Source of the DNA: Hansschlegelia beijingensis
GTDB lineage: Bacteria > Pseudomonadota > Alphaproteobacteria > Rhizobiales > Methylopilaceae
Length of the DNA stretch: 64,000 bases
Reading direction: 5' to 3'
Assembly (NCBI RefSeq): GCF_014196425.1
Contig: NZ_JACIDR010000002.1
Location: 1-64,000 of the forward strand
Shown here: piece by piece, positions 41,963-49,318 of the stretch
Numbering within the stretch: position 1 is the stretch's first letter
How the letters are laid out: each line of letters opens with the position of its first letter
Position numbers and translations under genes: made by a program
Notes under the pieces: model-generated
Database searches by the model: none
Told to the model about the DNA's origin: nothing
The model's input: only the letters and a program-made list of their open reading frames with translations

Positions 41963-42799
41963 TCACTTCAGCTTGTTGAAGGACGTGTCGAAGGCGAGCT
42001 TGGCGACGAAGAGATCGCCGCACCAGTTCTTGAGGCCGAAGCCCGCCGGGGTGCACTCGCGCTTCTTCATGTCGGTGCTGCTGTAGCGCAGGTCGAGGGT
42101 CGCGGCCTTGTAGGTCACGCCGCCGCCCGCGTTCCAGGTCAGGTAGTCGATGCCGGCGTTGTAGCGCGTGCGCTCGACCCACTGCTTGCCGAACTCGCCG
42201 GACACGTAGAAGCCGAGGTCCGGCATGGTGTCGACGGCGAAGGAGTACTTGGCGACGCCCGACAGGTAGGTGGCGTTAGCCTTGGTGTTGATGAAGTCGC
42301 TGGTCCAGTAGATGGTCGGGCCGAGCGTCAGGCCGCCGAAGGTGAAGGACGGCTTGGCGAAGATTTCCCAGTAGTCCGTCTCGCGAGCCGGGCCCTTCTC
42401 GCCCGGGTACCAGTAGTACAGGCCGCCGACGTCGAGCGAGAACCAGTCCCAGCTGTGACGGATGCCGCCGTAGATGTCGACTTCCGCCGACGGGTCCGAG
42501 AGGCCGTACCGGGTGGAGAAGTCGACGCTCGACATCCACACGCCCGCATAGACCCAGTCGAACGCCTGCAGTTCGGCGTAGCCCTGGACGGCCGGGTTGT
42601 TCTTGGACTGCGTGATGCCGCGGAACACATAGTTCGTGACGGCGGCGACGCCGAAAGCCAGGTCCCAGTTCGGGGTCACGGAGGCTTCCACCACCGGCTC
42701 CGGCATGGAGAGGTCAGCCGCGGAGGCCGAGCTCACGATCATCGATCCGGCCGCGACGCCCATCAGCGTCTTGATTGCAAGCCCGGCGAATTTGTTCAT
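41963..42799 (-). CDS. TorF-family outer-membrane porin
   Basis: The protein has 278 residues from ATG 42799, preceded by GGGGAACTC. The signal peptide is MNKFAGLAIKTLMGVAAGSM and ends at ASAADL. The mature protein is beta-rich with alternating aromatic residues, as in TorF-like putative porins: WDLAFGVAAVTNYVFRGITQ, then Trp/Tyr-rich strands, and a terminal FDTSFNKLK. It probably forms a channel for small solutes. It has its own promoter with a TTGACA box about 100 bp upstream. Confidence 0.8.
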   Translation of the reverse strand: MNKFAGLAIKTLMGVAAGSMIVSSASAADLSMPEPVVEASVTPNWDLAFGVAAVTNYVFRGITQSKNNPAVQGYAELQAFDWVYAGVWMSSVDFSTRYGLSDPSAEVDIYGGIRHSWDWFSLDVGGLYYWYPGEKGPARETDYWEIFAKPSFTFGGLTLGPTIYWTSDFINTKANATYLSGVAKYSFAVDTMPDLGFYVSGEFGKQWVERTRYNAGIDYLTWNAGGGVTYKAATLDLRYSSTDMKKRECTPAGFGLKNWCGDLFVAKLAFDTSFNKLK

Positions 42800-42874
42800 C
42801 TGAGTTCCCCGATTCATCAGTACGCGCAGTCGGTTGAGTGTAAAAATCCGGCCGCGCCACCTGAAAGTCTAGCC

Positions 42875-42903
42875 TGATTTTTAGGCTCGACCCTGCTTGT
42901 CAA
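42875..42903 (-). promoter_or_regulatory. Candidate promoter for the porin gene
   Basis: The minus strand has a perfect TTGACA (42898-42903) and, 17 bp away, a weak AAATCA (42875-42880). It lies about 76-104 bp before the porin ATG. AGCCT and AGGCT flank the -10 region as a small inverted repeat, which could bind a regulator. Confidence 0.45.
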
Positions 42904-43316
42904 GTATCGATGCTTTTTTGCCACAGCGATGAGAAGCCGAAGCGCGCGAAGAGGGGAACAAACTATAGCCGTGTCTCAATTCCCTAATTTCAAGTTACCT
43001 CTGGATCGTAAGCGTCGAATCCTGGCGCATTGACGGATCCATATTCTCGTCGGCTCAATATAAGGACATGCGGACTCGGCCCTGTCGCCGCCCGCCGCTC
43101 GATGAGCCCGGGGTTGTTCTCTGGCCTCGACTGATCAGCAGAAAGTGAGGCCGAACCGAAGGCGCTCCGGAGACGGCCGATGGTTGCGGCCGCCGCCCCC
43201 GGCGGCGGGGGCCCCGTCGCCCGGAACGCGGCGGGCGCCTATTTCGTCAGCCGCCGTGATCCGGTTTTAGGCAGGGCGCACAAGCCTCGACCGCCTCGAG
43301 GATCGGCCTCCAGCCG

Positions 43317-43351
43317 AAAAAAGGCCGCGCCAAGCGAAGGCCTGGCGCGGC
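43317..43351 (-). terminator. Terminator of the N-methylglutamate operon
   Basis: A perfect 9-bp stem GCCGCGCCA/TGGCGCGGC with a 10-base loop has six A on the left, a U-run for the minus strand, 36 bp after the gmaS stop. It most likely ends the mgs-gmaS transcript. Confidence 0.85.
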
Positions 43352-43387
43352 GCGGGAGCCGAGGGGAGGGCTCGGGGAGAGTCTGGC

Positions 43388-44725
43388 TCAGCAGTCGAGC
43401 GTGTTGTCGCGCTCCCACTGCGTCAGATGACGGGCATAGGCGTTCCACTCCTGCGTCTTCAGCTTGACGTAGGCGGTGACGAACTCCTCGCCGAGCGCGC
43501 CCTTCAGGACGTCCGACGACTCGAGCTCGCGCAGCGCGTCCAGGAGGTTGAGCGGCAGCGCCTTGCCGTTCGTGCAGAGGTGGCCCTCGGTGTACATGTT
43601 GACGTCGCTGCGCTCGCCCGGGTCGCGCTTGTTCTCGATCCCGTCGATGCCGGCGGCGAGCAGCGCGGCCTGCAGCAGATACGGATTGGCCGCGCCGTCG
43701 GGCAGCCGGAACTCGAACCGGCCCGGATCCGGAATGCGGATCATGTGGGTGCGGTTGTTGCCCGTGTAGCTCACGGTGTTCGGGGCCCAGGTCGCGCCCG
43801 AGACGGTCCGCGGCGCGTTGATGCGCTTGTAAGAGTTCACCGTCGGATTGGTGATCGCGCAGATCGCGGCCGCGTTGTGCATAAGGCCGCCGATGAAGTG
43901 GTAGCCGAGCTGCGACACGCCGAGCTCGCCGCCGTCGTCCTCGAACATCGCCGTGCCCTCGTTCCACAGCGAGACGTGGGCGTGGCAGCCGCTGCCCGTG
44001 AGGTTCACGAAGGGCTTCGGCATGAAGGTCGCCCGAAGACCGTGCTTCTCGGCGATGGACTTCGTCATGTACTTGAAGAAGGAGTGCTTGTCGGCGGTCG
44101 CGAGGGCGTCGTCGAAAGCCCAGTTCATCTCGAACTGGCCGTTCGCGTCCTCATGATCGTTCTGGTAGGGCTTCCAGCCCAGCGCCAGCATCGCGTCGCA
44201 GATCTCGGTGATGACCTCGTAGCGGCGCATCAGTGCGAGCTGGTCGTAGCAGGGCTTGTCCTGGGTGTCGGCGCCGTCGCTGATCGCGGAGCCGTCCGCA
44301 TTGGTCAGGAAGAACTCGCACTCCACGCCGGACTTCATCTGGAAGCCCATCTCCCGGCCGCGCGCCATCAGGCGCTTCAGCGTGTTGCGGGGAGCGTGCT
44401 CGACCTCCTTGCCGTTCATCCAGAGGTCCGCCGCGAGCCAGCCGACCTCCGGCTTCCAGGGCAGCTGGATCAGGCTCGCCGGATCGGGCTTGGCGAACAG
44501 ATCCGCGTCCGCGGGCGTCATGTCGAGCCATGTCGCGAAGCCCGCGAAGCCGGCGCCGCTCCGCTGCATGGAGCCGATCGCCGCCGTCGGCACCAGCTTG
44601 GCGCGCTGCGCGCCGAACAGGTCCGTATAGGAGATCAAAAAGTACTTTATTCCGCGGTCGCGCGCGGTCTCTTCAAGATCGACAGCCACCCCAGTTCCCC
44701 CGATTGTCCCGACATGTGCGTTCAC
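43388..44725 (-). CDS. gmaS: Gamma-glutamylmethylamide synthetase
   Basis: The protein has 445 residues from GTG 44725, with AGGAGA 6 bases upstream. It is a glutamine-synthetase-like enzyme: GSGCHAHVSLW, NPTVNSYKRINAPRTVSG, NNRTHMIRIP and EFRLPDGAANPYLLQAALLA are the conserved GS ligand motifs. It ligates methylamine to glutamate with ATP, giving gamma-glutamylmethylamide. The GmaS assignment, rather than glutamine synthetase, rests on length (GS type I is about 470), the N-terminal DLEETARDRGIKYFLISYTD and its place beside mgsABC. An 8-bp stem-loop (44772-44804) lies in the 92 bp before its start. Confidence 0.92.
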   Translation of the reverse strand: MNAHVGTIGGTGVAVDLEETARDRGIKYFLISYTDLFGAQRAKLVPTAAIGSMQRSGAGFAGFATWLDMTPADADLFAKPDPASLIQLPWKPEVGWLAADLWMNGKEVEHAPRNTLKRLMARGREMGFQMKSGVECEFFLTNADGSAISDGADTQDKPCYDQLALMRRYEVITEICDAMLALGWKPYQNDHEDANGQFEMNWAFDDALATADKHSFFKYMTKSIAEKHGLRATFMPKPFVNLTGSGCHAHVSLWNEGTAMFEDDGGELGVSQLGYHFIGGLMHNAAAICAITNPTVNSYKRINAPRTVSGATWAPNTVSYTGNNRTHMIRIPDPGRFEFRLPDGAANPYLLQAALLAAGIDGIENKRDPGERSDVNMYTEGHLCTNGKALPLNLLDALRELESSDVLKGALGEEFVTAYVKLKTQEWNAYARHLTQWERDNTLDC

Positions 44726-44817
44726 GACCGTCTCCTCTCGTTCGCTGCGGGAGGCGCCATCCGCCGGAGGGGGAGGCCCCCCGGGACTGCGGCGGCGGGC
44801 CTCCTTCTATTCTGCGT

Positions 44818-46164
44818 TCAGAAGCGCCCGTCCTGGCCCGGCACCCAGCTGGTTCCGGCGAGCGGGACCTGCGCCATCGCGGCGGACTCAAGCGTCAGCG
44901 CCACGAGATCCTCGGGCTCGAGGTTGTGGACATGGCTCTTGCCGCAGGCGCGCGCGATGGTCTGCGCCTCGAGCGTCATCACGGCGAGGTAGTTGGCGAG
45001 CCTGCGGCCGGCCATCACGGGATCGAGCCGCTTCATGAGCTCCGCGTCCTGCGTGGTGATGCCCGCGGGATCGCGCCCCTCGTGCCAGTCGTCATACGCG
45101 CCGGCGCGGGTGCCCAGGGCCTCGTATTCGCTCTCCCACTTCGGGTCGTTGTCGCCGAGCGCCACCAGGGCCGCGGTGCCGATCGCGACCGCGTCGGCGC
45201 CAAGCGCCAGCGCCTTCGCGACGTCGGCGCCGTTGCGGATGCCGCCGGAGACGATGAGTTGCACCTTGCGATGCATGCCGAGGTCCTGAAGCGCCTTCAC
45301 GGCGTTGCGGATGCAGGCGAGGGTCGGGATGCCGACGTTCTCGATGAACACTTCCTGCGTCGCGGCCGTGCCGCCCTGCATGCCGTCCACGACCACGACG
45401 TCGGCGCCGGCCTTAACCGCGAGCGCGGTGTCGTAATAGGGCCGCGAAGCGCCGACCTTCACGTAGATCGGCTTCTCCCAGTCGGTGATCTCGCGCAGTT
45501 CCTCGATCTTGATCTCGAGGTCGTCCGGACCGGTCCAGTCCGGATGACGGCAGGCGGAGCGCTGGTCGATGCCCTCGGGCAGCGTGCGCATCTTCGCGAC
45601 GCGGGGCGAGATCTTCTGGCCGAGCAGCATGCCGCCGCCGCCGGGCTTCGCGCCCTGGCCGATGACGACCTCGATCGCATCCGCCTTGCGGATGTCGTCC
45701 GGGTTCATGCCATAGCGGGACGGCAGGTATTGGTAGACGAGCGTCTTCGAGTGCCCGCGCTCCTCCTGCGTCATGCCGCCGTCGCCGGTGGTGGTGGAGG
45801 TGCCCATCTGCGACGCGCCGCGGCCAAGCGCTTCCTTGGCGGGGCCCGACAGGGAGCCGAAGCTCATGCCCGCGATCGTGATCGGGATCTTGAGCTCGAT
45901 CGGCTTCTTCGCGAAACGCGTGCCGAGCACGACGTCGGTTCCACAGCGCTCGCGATAACCCTCGAGCGGATAGCGCGAGATCGACGCGCCCAGGAACAGC
46001 AGGTCGTCGAAATGCGGGACCTTGCGCTTCGCGCCGGCGCCGCGGATGTCGTAGATGCCGGTCGCGGCGGCGCGACGGATCTCCGACAGGGTGTAGGCGT
46101 CGAAGGTCGCGGATTCACGCGGCAGCGTGCGCGGCGCGGCGGGGGCTTTGACGTGCTCGTTCAT
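44818..46164 (-). CDS. mgsC: N-methylglutamate synthase, FMN-binding subunit
   Basis: The protein has 448 residues from ATG 46164. It resembles the synthase domain of glutamate synthase: IGQGAKPGGGGMLLGQKIS, KVGASRPYYDTALAVKAGAD and VSGGIRNGADVAKALALGAD form the FMN barrel. The three-cysteine cluster seen after the barrel in GltB is absent; instead there is a conserved GITTQDAELMKRLDPVMAG and RACGKSHVHNLEPEDLVALT, as in other MgsC/GlxD proteins. It combines the methylamine released by MgsA with 2-oxoglutarate to form N-methylglutamate. It is 7 bp after mgsB, and its ribosome site GAGGG overlaps the mgsB stop. Confidence 0.92.
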   Translation of the reverse strand: MNEHVKAPAAPRTLPRESATFDAYTLSEIRRAAATGIYDIRGAGAKRKVPHFDDLLFLGASISRYPLEGYRERCGTDVVLGTRFAKKPIELKIPITIAGMSFGSLSGPAKEALGRGASQMGTSTTTGDGGMTQEERGHSKTLVYQYLPSRYGMNPDDIRKADAIEVVIGQGAKPGGGGMLLGQKISPRVAKMRTLPEGIDQRSACRHPDWTGPDDLEIKIEELREITDWEKPIYVKVGASRPYYDTALAVKAGADVVVVDGMQGGTAATQEVFIENVGIPTLACIRNAVKALQDLGMHRKVQLIVSGGIRNGADVAKALALGADAVAIGTAALVALGDNDPKWESEYEALGTRAGAYDDWHEGRDPAGITTQDAELMKRLDPVMAGRRLANYLAVMTLEAQTIARACGKSHVHNLEPEDLVALTLESAAMAQVPLAGTSWVPGQDGRF

Positions 46165-46171
46165 GTCGCCC

Positions 46172-46879
46172 TCAGTAGTTCGACGCGTTGTCGACGTGGA
46201 AATGATAGAGGTTTCGCGCCGAGCCGTAGCGCTTGAACTCCGACGGATCGATCTGGCCGTCGACGCCCGCAAGCTTGAAGCGCTCGAAGAGCTGCTGCTT
46301 GTGCTCGTCGCGCATCTCCTTCTCGATGCAGTCTGCGCCGAGGCTCGTCACCGAGCCGCGCACATAGAGCCGCGCCTCGTAGATGGAGTCGCCGAGCGCC
46401 TCGCCGGCGTCGCCGAACACGGTGAGCGTGCCGGCCTGGGCCATGAAGGCGGACATGTGGCCGACCGAGCCCTTCACGACGATGTCGATGCCCTTCATCG
46501 AGATGCCGCAGCGCGCGGCCGCGTTGCCGTCGATGATCAGCGCGCCGCCATGCGCGGTCGCGCCCGCCGCCTGGCTGGCGTCGCCTTCGACATGGACGAG
46601 GCCGGACATCATGTTCTCGGCGACGCCGACCCCGGCCGATCCCTTGATCAGGATCGTGGCCTGCTTGTTCATGCCGCCGCAATAGTAGCCGACGGGCCCG
46701 TCGATCTCGATCGTGACCGGCGCGTCGACGCCGGCCGCGATCGCATGAAGCCCCCCGGGATGCGCGATGCGCCAGAACAGGGCGTTGGACCCCTGCTTCA
46801 GCCCATGCAGCGCGGCGTTCAGTTCGCGCACCGTGGAGTGCGACAAGTCAAAGGCGTTGCTCTGCGCGCCTGCGTTCAT
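46172..46879 (-). CDS. mgsB: N-methylglutamate synthase subunit, GXGXG (GltB C-terminal-like) domain
   Basis: The protein has 235 residues from ATG 46879, preceded by GAGGGGAGG. It matches the right-handed beta-helix domain of glutamate synthase alpha: repeated Gly-rich coils with GYYCGGMNKQATILIKGSAG and GGALIIDGNAAARCGISMKG. The GlxC-type protein supports the channel between the amidotransferase and FMN subunits. It is 27 bp after mgsA and 7 bp before mgsC, so the three subunits are co-translated. Confidence 0.92.
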   Translation of the reverse strand: MNAGAQSNAFDLSHSTVRELNAALHGLKQGSNALFWRIAHPGGLHAIAAGVDAPVTIEIDGPVGYYCGGMNKQATILIKGSAGVGVAENMMSGLVHVEGDASQAAGATAHGGALIIDGNAAARCGISMKGIDIVVKGSVGHMSAFMAQAGTLTVFGDAGEALGDSIYEARLYVRGSVTSLGADCIEKEMRDEHKQQLFERFKLAGVDGQIDPSEFKRYGSARNLYHFHVDNASNY

Positions 46880-46906
46880 GAGACGGCCTCCCCTCTTTGG
46901 CTGCTC

Positions 46907-47797
46907 TCAGGCGGCCGCACGTTCCCAGAAATAGACCTTGGCCGGCTCGGGCTCCCAGACCTTGGCGTTCTCGATGCCCGGCAGGTTGGCGAGCGCGCGG
47001 TACTCGGAGCCGAAGGCGACGTATTCGTCGGTCTCAGCCATCACGGCGGGCTTGCAGGCGATCGGATCGCGCAGCACGCCGAAACCGGTCTCGGTGCCGA
47101 CCACGAAGGTGTAGAAGCCGTCCAGATCGTTCAGCGAGTCCTCCAGCGCCTCACCGAGGCTGCGGCCCTTCGCCATCCGGGCGGTCAGGTAACCGGCCGC
47201 GACTTCGCTGTCGTTGTCCGTCTGGATCTTGACGCCTTCGCGCTCGAGATTGCGGCGGACGCCGCGATGGTTCGACAGCGAACCATTGTGCACGAGGCAC
47301 TGGTCGGCGCCGGTCGAGAACGGGTGCGCGCCATTGGTCGTGACCGCGCTCTCGGTGGCCATGCGGGTGTGGCCGATGCCGTGCGTGCCGGACATCTCCG
47401 CGAGCTTGAAGCGGTTCGCGACGTCGGTCGGAAGCCCGACTTCCTTGTAGAGCTCCATCCGGGCGCCGGCGCCGACGACGGTGACCTCCGGCGCCAGCTT
47501 CGCGATCGAGGCGCGGACGTCAGCCTCGGACGCTTCCGGTACCGACAGAACCGCGTGCGTGGCGCGCTCCGTGAGGCGGACGTCCGAACCAAGCTTCTCC
47601 GCAAGCGCTGCGAAGTCGTAGCCCTCGGGGCCGCGCAGGGTGAGCTTCACACGTCCAGCCTCGCCGGCGCCGTAGACGGCGAAGCCGGCCGAATCCGGTC
47701 CGCGGTCGCACATCACATCCAGCATCGAGCTCAGCATCTCGCCAAGCTTCGGCTCGAGCGACTTGTCCTTCAGGAATAATCCGACGATGCCGCACAT
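46907..47797 (-). CDS. mgsA: N-methylglutamate synthase, class II glutamine amidotransferase-like subunit
   Basis: The protein has 296 residues. It starts MCGIVGLFLKDK with Cys2 as the nucleophile after Met removal, and has DRGPDSAGFAVYG, GHTRMATESAV and HNGSLSNH for substrate binding. It releases methylamine from gamma-glutamylmethylamide in the first step of NMG synthesis. GGAG lies 12 bases before the ATG. The 161 bp upstream carry a candidate operator and separate the mgsABC-gmaS unit from the XRE-cupin gene. Confidence 0.92.
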   Translation of the reverse strand: MCGIVGLFLKDKSLEPKLGEMLSSMLDVMCDRGPDSAGFAVYGAGEAGRVKLTLRGPEGYDFAALAEKLGSDVRLTERATHAVLSVPEASEADVRASIAKLAPEVTVVGAGARMELYKEVGLPTDVANRFKLAEMSGTHGIGHTRMATESAVTTNGAHPFSTGADQCLVHNGSLSNHRGVRRNLEREGVKIQTDNDSEVAAGYLTARMAKGRSLGEALEDSLNDLDGFYTFVVGTETGFGVLRDPIACKPAVMAETDEYVAFGSEYRALANLPGIENAKVWEPEPAKVYFWERAAA

Positions 47798-47896
47798 GGG
47801 CGCGGGGCTCCGATCTCAAGGAAAAGGGCCCGTAAGGGCGTGATCGGAAGCTATCGAGCGGCGCCCGCGCCGTCAACGTTCTGGAAAAAATAATTC

Positions 47897-47915
47897 TTCT
47901 CAAGAAACTTTTGAG
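47897..47915. promoter_or_regulatory. Candidate operator in front of mgsA
   Basis: TTCTCAAGAA (47897-47906) has TTCT/AGAA half-sites around CA, and it overlaps CTCAA...TTGAG (47899-47915). The block lies in an AT-rich patch about 100 bp before the mgsA start, right after the regulator gene, and is a natural site for the XRE-cupin protein. Confidence 0.4.
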
Positions 47916-47958
47916 GGCGACGCCGGGCCGGCCCATCCGGAGCGACGCTAGGGCGCCC

Positions 47959-48654
47959 TCAGTCCTTCTCGTACATGATGATCGAGAGATAGGTCATGGG
48001 CTTGACCACCAGCCGCTCCGGCCCGTGGGGGGCGCCGGAGTCGAACAGCAGCGAATCGCCTGATTTCAGGTGATAGCTGTTGCCGGCGTGGGCATAGATC
48101 ACCTCGCCGCTCAGCATGTAGATCAGCTCGGTTCCCTCGTGCTGGAAGGCCGTATAGGGGGCCGCGTCCTCCGTCAGCGTGATGAGGTACGGCTCGACCG
48201 CGACCTTCCCGCCCAGCATGTGACCCAGCAGTTCGTACTTGTGCCCGACCTTCGTGCCGCGGCGCTGGATGACGACGCCCTGCCCGGCCGGAACGTAGGA
48301 GCAGTCCCGACGCTCCTCGAACTCCGAGAAGAGCAGGCTGATGGGCATGTTGAGCGCAGTCGCGAGCGTCTGCAGCGTCGTCAGGGACGGCGATATCTGG
48401 CCGTTCTCGATCTTCGAGAGCATTCCGGTCGAGACGCTCGCCGCGGCCGCGAGCTCCGCGACCGTGAGGCCCATCTGCTTGCGGTGGTGTCTGATCTGCA
48501 GGCCGATGGCCTGCTCAAGCGTGCGCCGCTCGGCGGGCGCCGGCGCTCCCGAGCCCGTGACGTAAGGCTCGTCGTCCGACGCGACGACGCTCAGCGGCGG
48601 CTCGGACCGATCCGCGCGCTTCGCGCCCTGCATCTTGGCGACCCTGTCGGACAT
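47959..48654 (-). CDS. XRE-family transcription regulator with cupin domain
   Basis: The protein has 231 residues from ATG 48654, with AAAGG upstream. An HTH domain (QIRHHRKQMGLTVAELAAAA and SVSTGMLSKIENGQISPSL) is followed by a cupin (QHEGTELIYMLSGEVIYAHA, SLLFDSGAPHGPERL). Such XRE-cupin proteins (PuuR-like) often repress operons for amine or gamma-glutamyl-compound breakdown and sense the substrate in the cupin. Its place between mgdD and mgsA suggests a regulator responding to gamma-glutamylmethylamide or N-methylglutamate (inference). Confidence 0.85.
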   Translation of the reverse strand: MSDRVAKMQGAKRADRSEPPLSVVASDDEPYVTGSGAPAPAERRTLEQAIGLQIRHHRKQMGLTVAELAAAASVSTGMLSKIENGQISPSLTTLQTLATALNMPISLLFSEFEERRDCSYVPAGQGVVIQRRGTKVGHKYELLGHMLGGKVAVEPYLITLTEDAAPYTAFQHEGTELIYMLSGEVIYAHAGNSYHLKSGDSLLFDSGAPHGPERLVVKPMTYLSIIMYEKD

Positions 48655-48739
48655 CGGACCTTTCCCCAGGAAACCGATGGCCACGCTAGCGAAGCCGCTC
48701 GCAAACCCCAAGCCCGTCGGCGCCGCACCCTCGAAATCG

Positions 48740-49318
48740 TCAGCCGGCGAGACGCGCCTCGACCCCGCGCGACCGCCCGGCCTCCACGATCCACCGCCAC
48801 AGCGTGGCCGCGTAGGTGCGGAACATCAGGATCTCGTAGCTCGGCTCGTCGTCGAGCTGCCAGAGCGTGACAGCGATCGAGGCGGCGTGGGTGAGAGCCA
48901 CGTCGCCCGCCCCGAACGCGCGGGGGTGAAGGTCGACCTGGATCAGCGTCGCCAGCGTCTCGCGGGCCTTCGGTCCGGCGAGACGGAAGGCGGAGCGGCC
49001 GTCCGACTGGTCGGCCACCGCCGCCGGCAGGGCGGAGAAGTCCGTCGCCGCGGAAGACACGGCGAGCCATTTGCCGGGGCCGGCCCCGACGAACGCGACC
49101 GGACCGGAGGCGACGCGCTTGGGTCCCTGCGGCAGATCGAGGCCATAGGCCGCCCTCACGGCCTCCGCCAGTTCGGCCTCGCGGCCCTTGAGAGCGGCGA
49201 CCGAGGCGAGGGTCAGATCGGGAACCTCGCGCAGGGTGAAGCCCGGCGCCCCGGCCGGCGCGGCCGGCGGCGCGACGTGGGCGCGGAGCGCGGAGCGGGC
49301 GACAAGGGTCTCAGCCAC
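48740..49318 (-). CDS. mgdD: N-methylglutamate dehydrogenase, SoxG-like subunit
   Basis: The protein has 192 residues from GTG 49318, which overlaps the mgdC stop by 8 bases and is preceded by CGGGAG-like bases. It is a small sarcosine-oxidase gamma-type subunit, with low sequence identity but the usual GPGKWLAVSS and FRLAGPKARETLATLIQVDL near the centre. It contributes to the H4F-binding face of the heterotetramer. The coupling with mgdC supports the call. Confidence 0.85.
   Translation of the reverse strand: MAETLVARSALRAHVAPPAAPAGAPGFTLREVPDLTLASVAALKGREAELAEAVRAAYGLDLPQGPKRVASGPVAFVGAGPGKWLAVSSAATDFSALPAAVADQSDGRSAFRLAGPKARETLATLIQVDLHPRAFGAGDVALTHAASIAVTLWQLDDEPSYEILMFRTYAATLWRWIVEAGRSRGVEARLAG

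Larger units (their letters stand above)
42800..43387. other. Non-coding region between porin and gmaS, with porin promoter and gmaS terminator
   Basis: This 588-bp region has no convincing gene. Near the porin start it carries the candidate promoter and a small AGCCT/AGGCT repeat; near gmaS it carries the operon terminator (43317-43351). The middle part (42905-43100) is AT-richer and contains TTGACG and TATAAG, but they are 23 bp apart, too far for one promoter. A small RNA cannot be ruled out. Confidence 0.4.
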
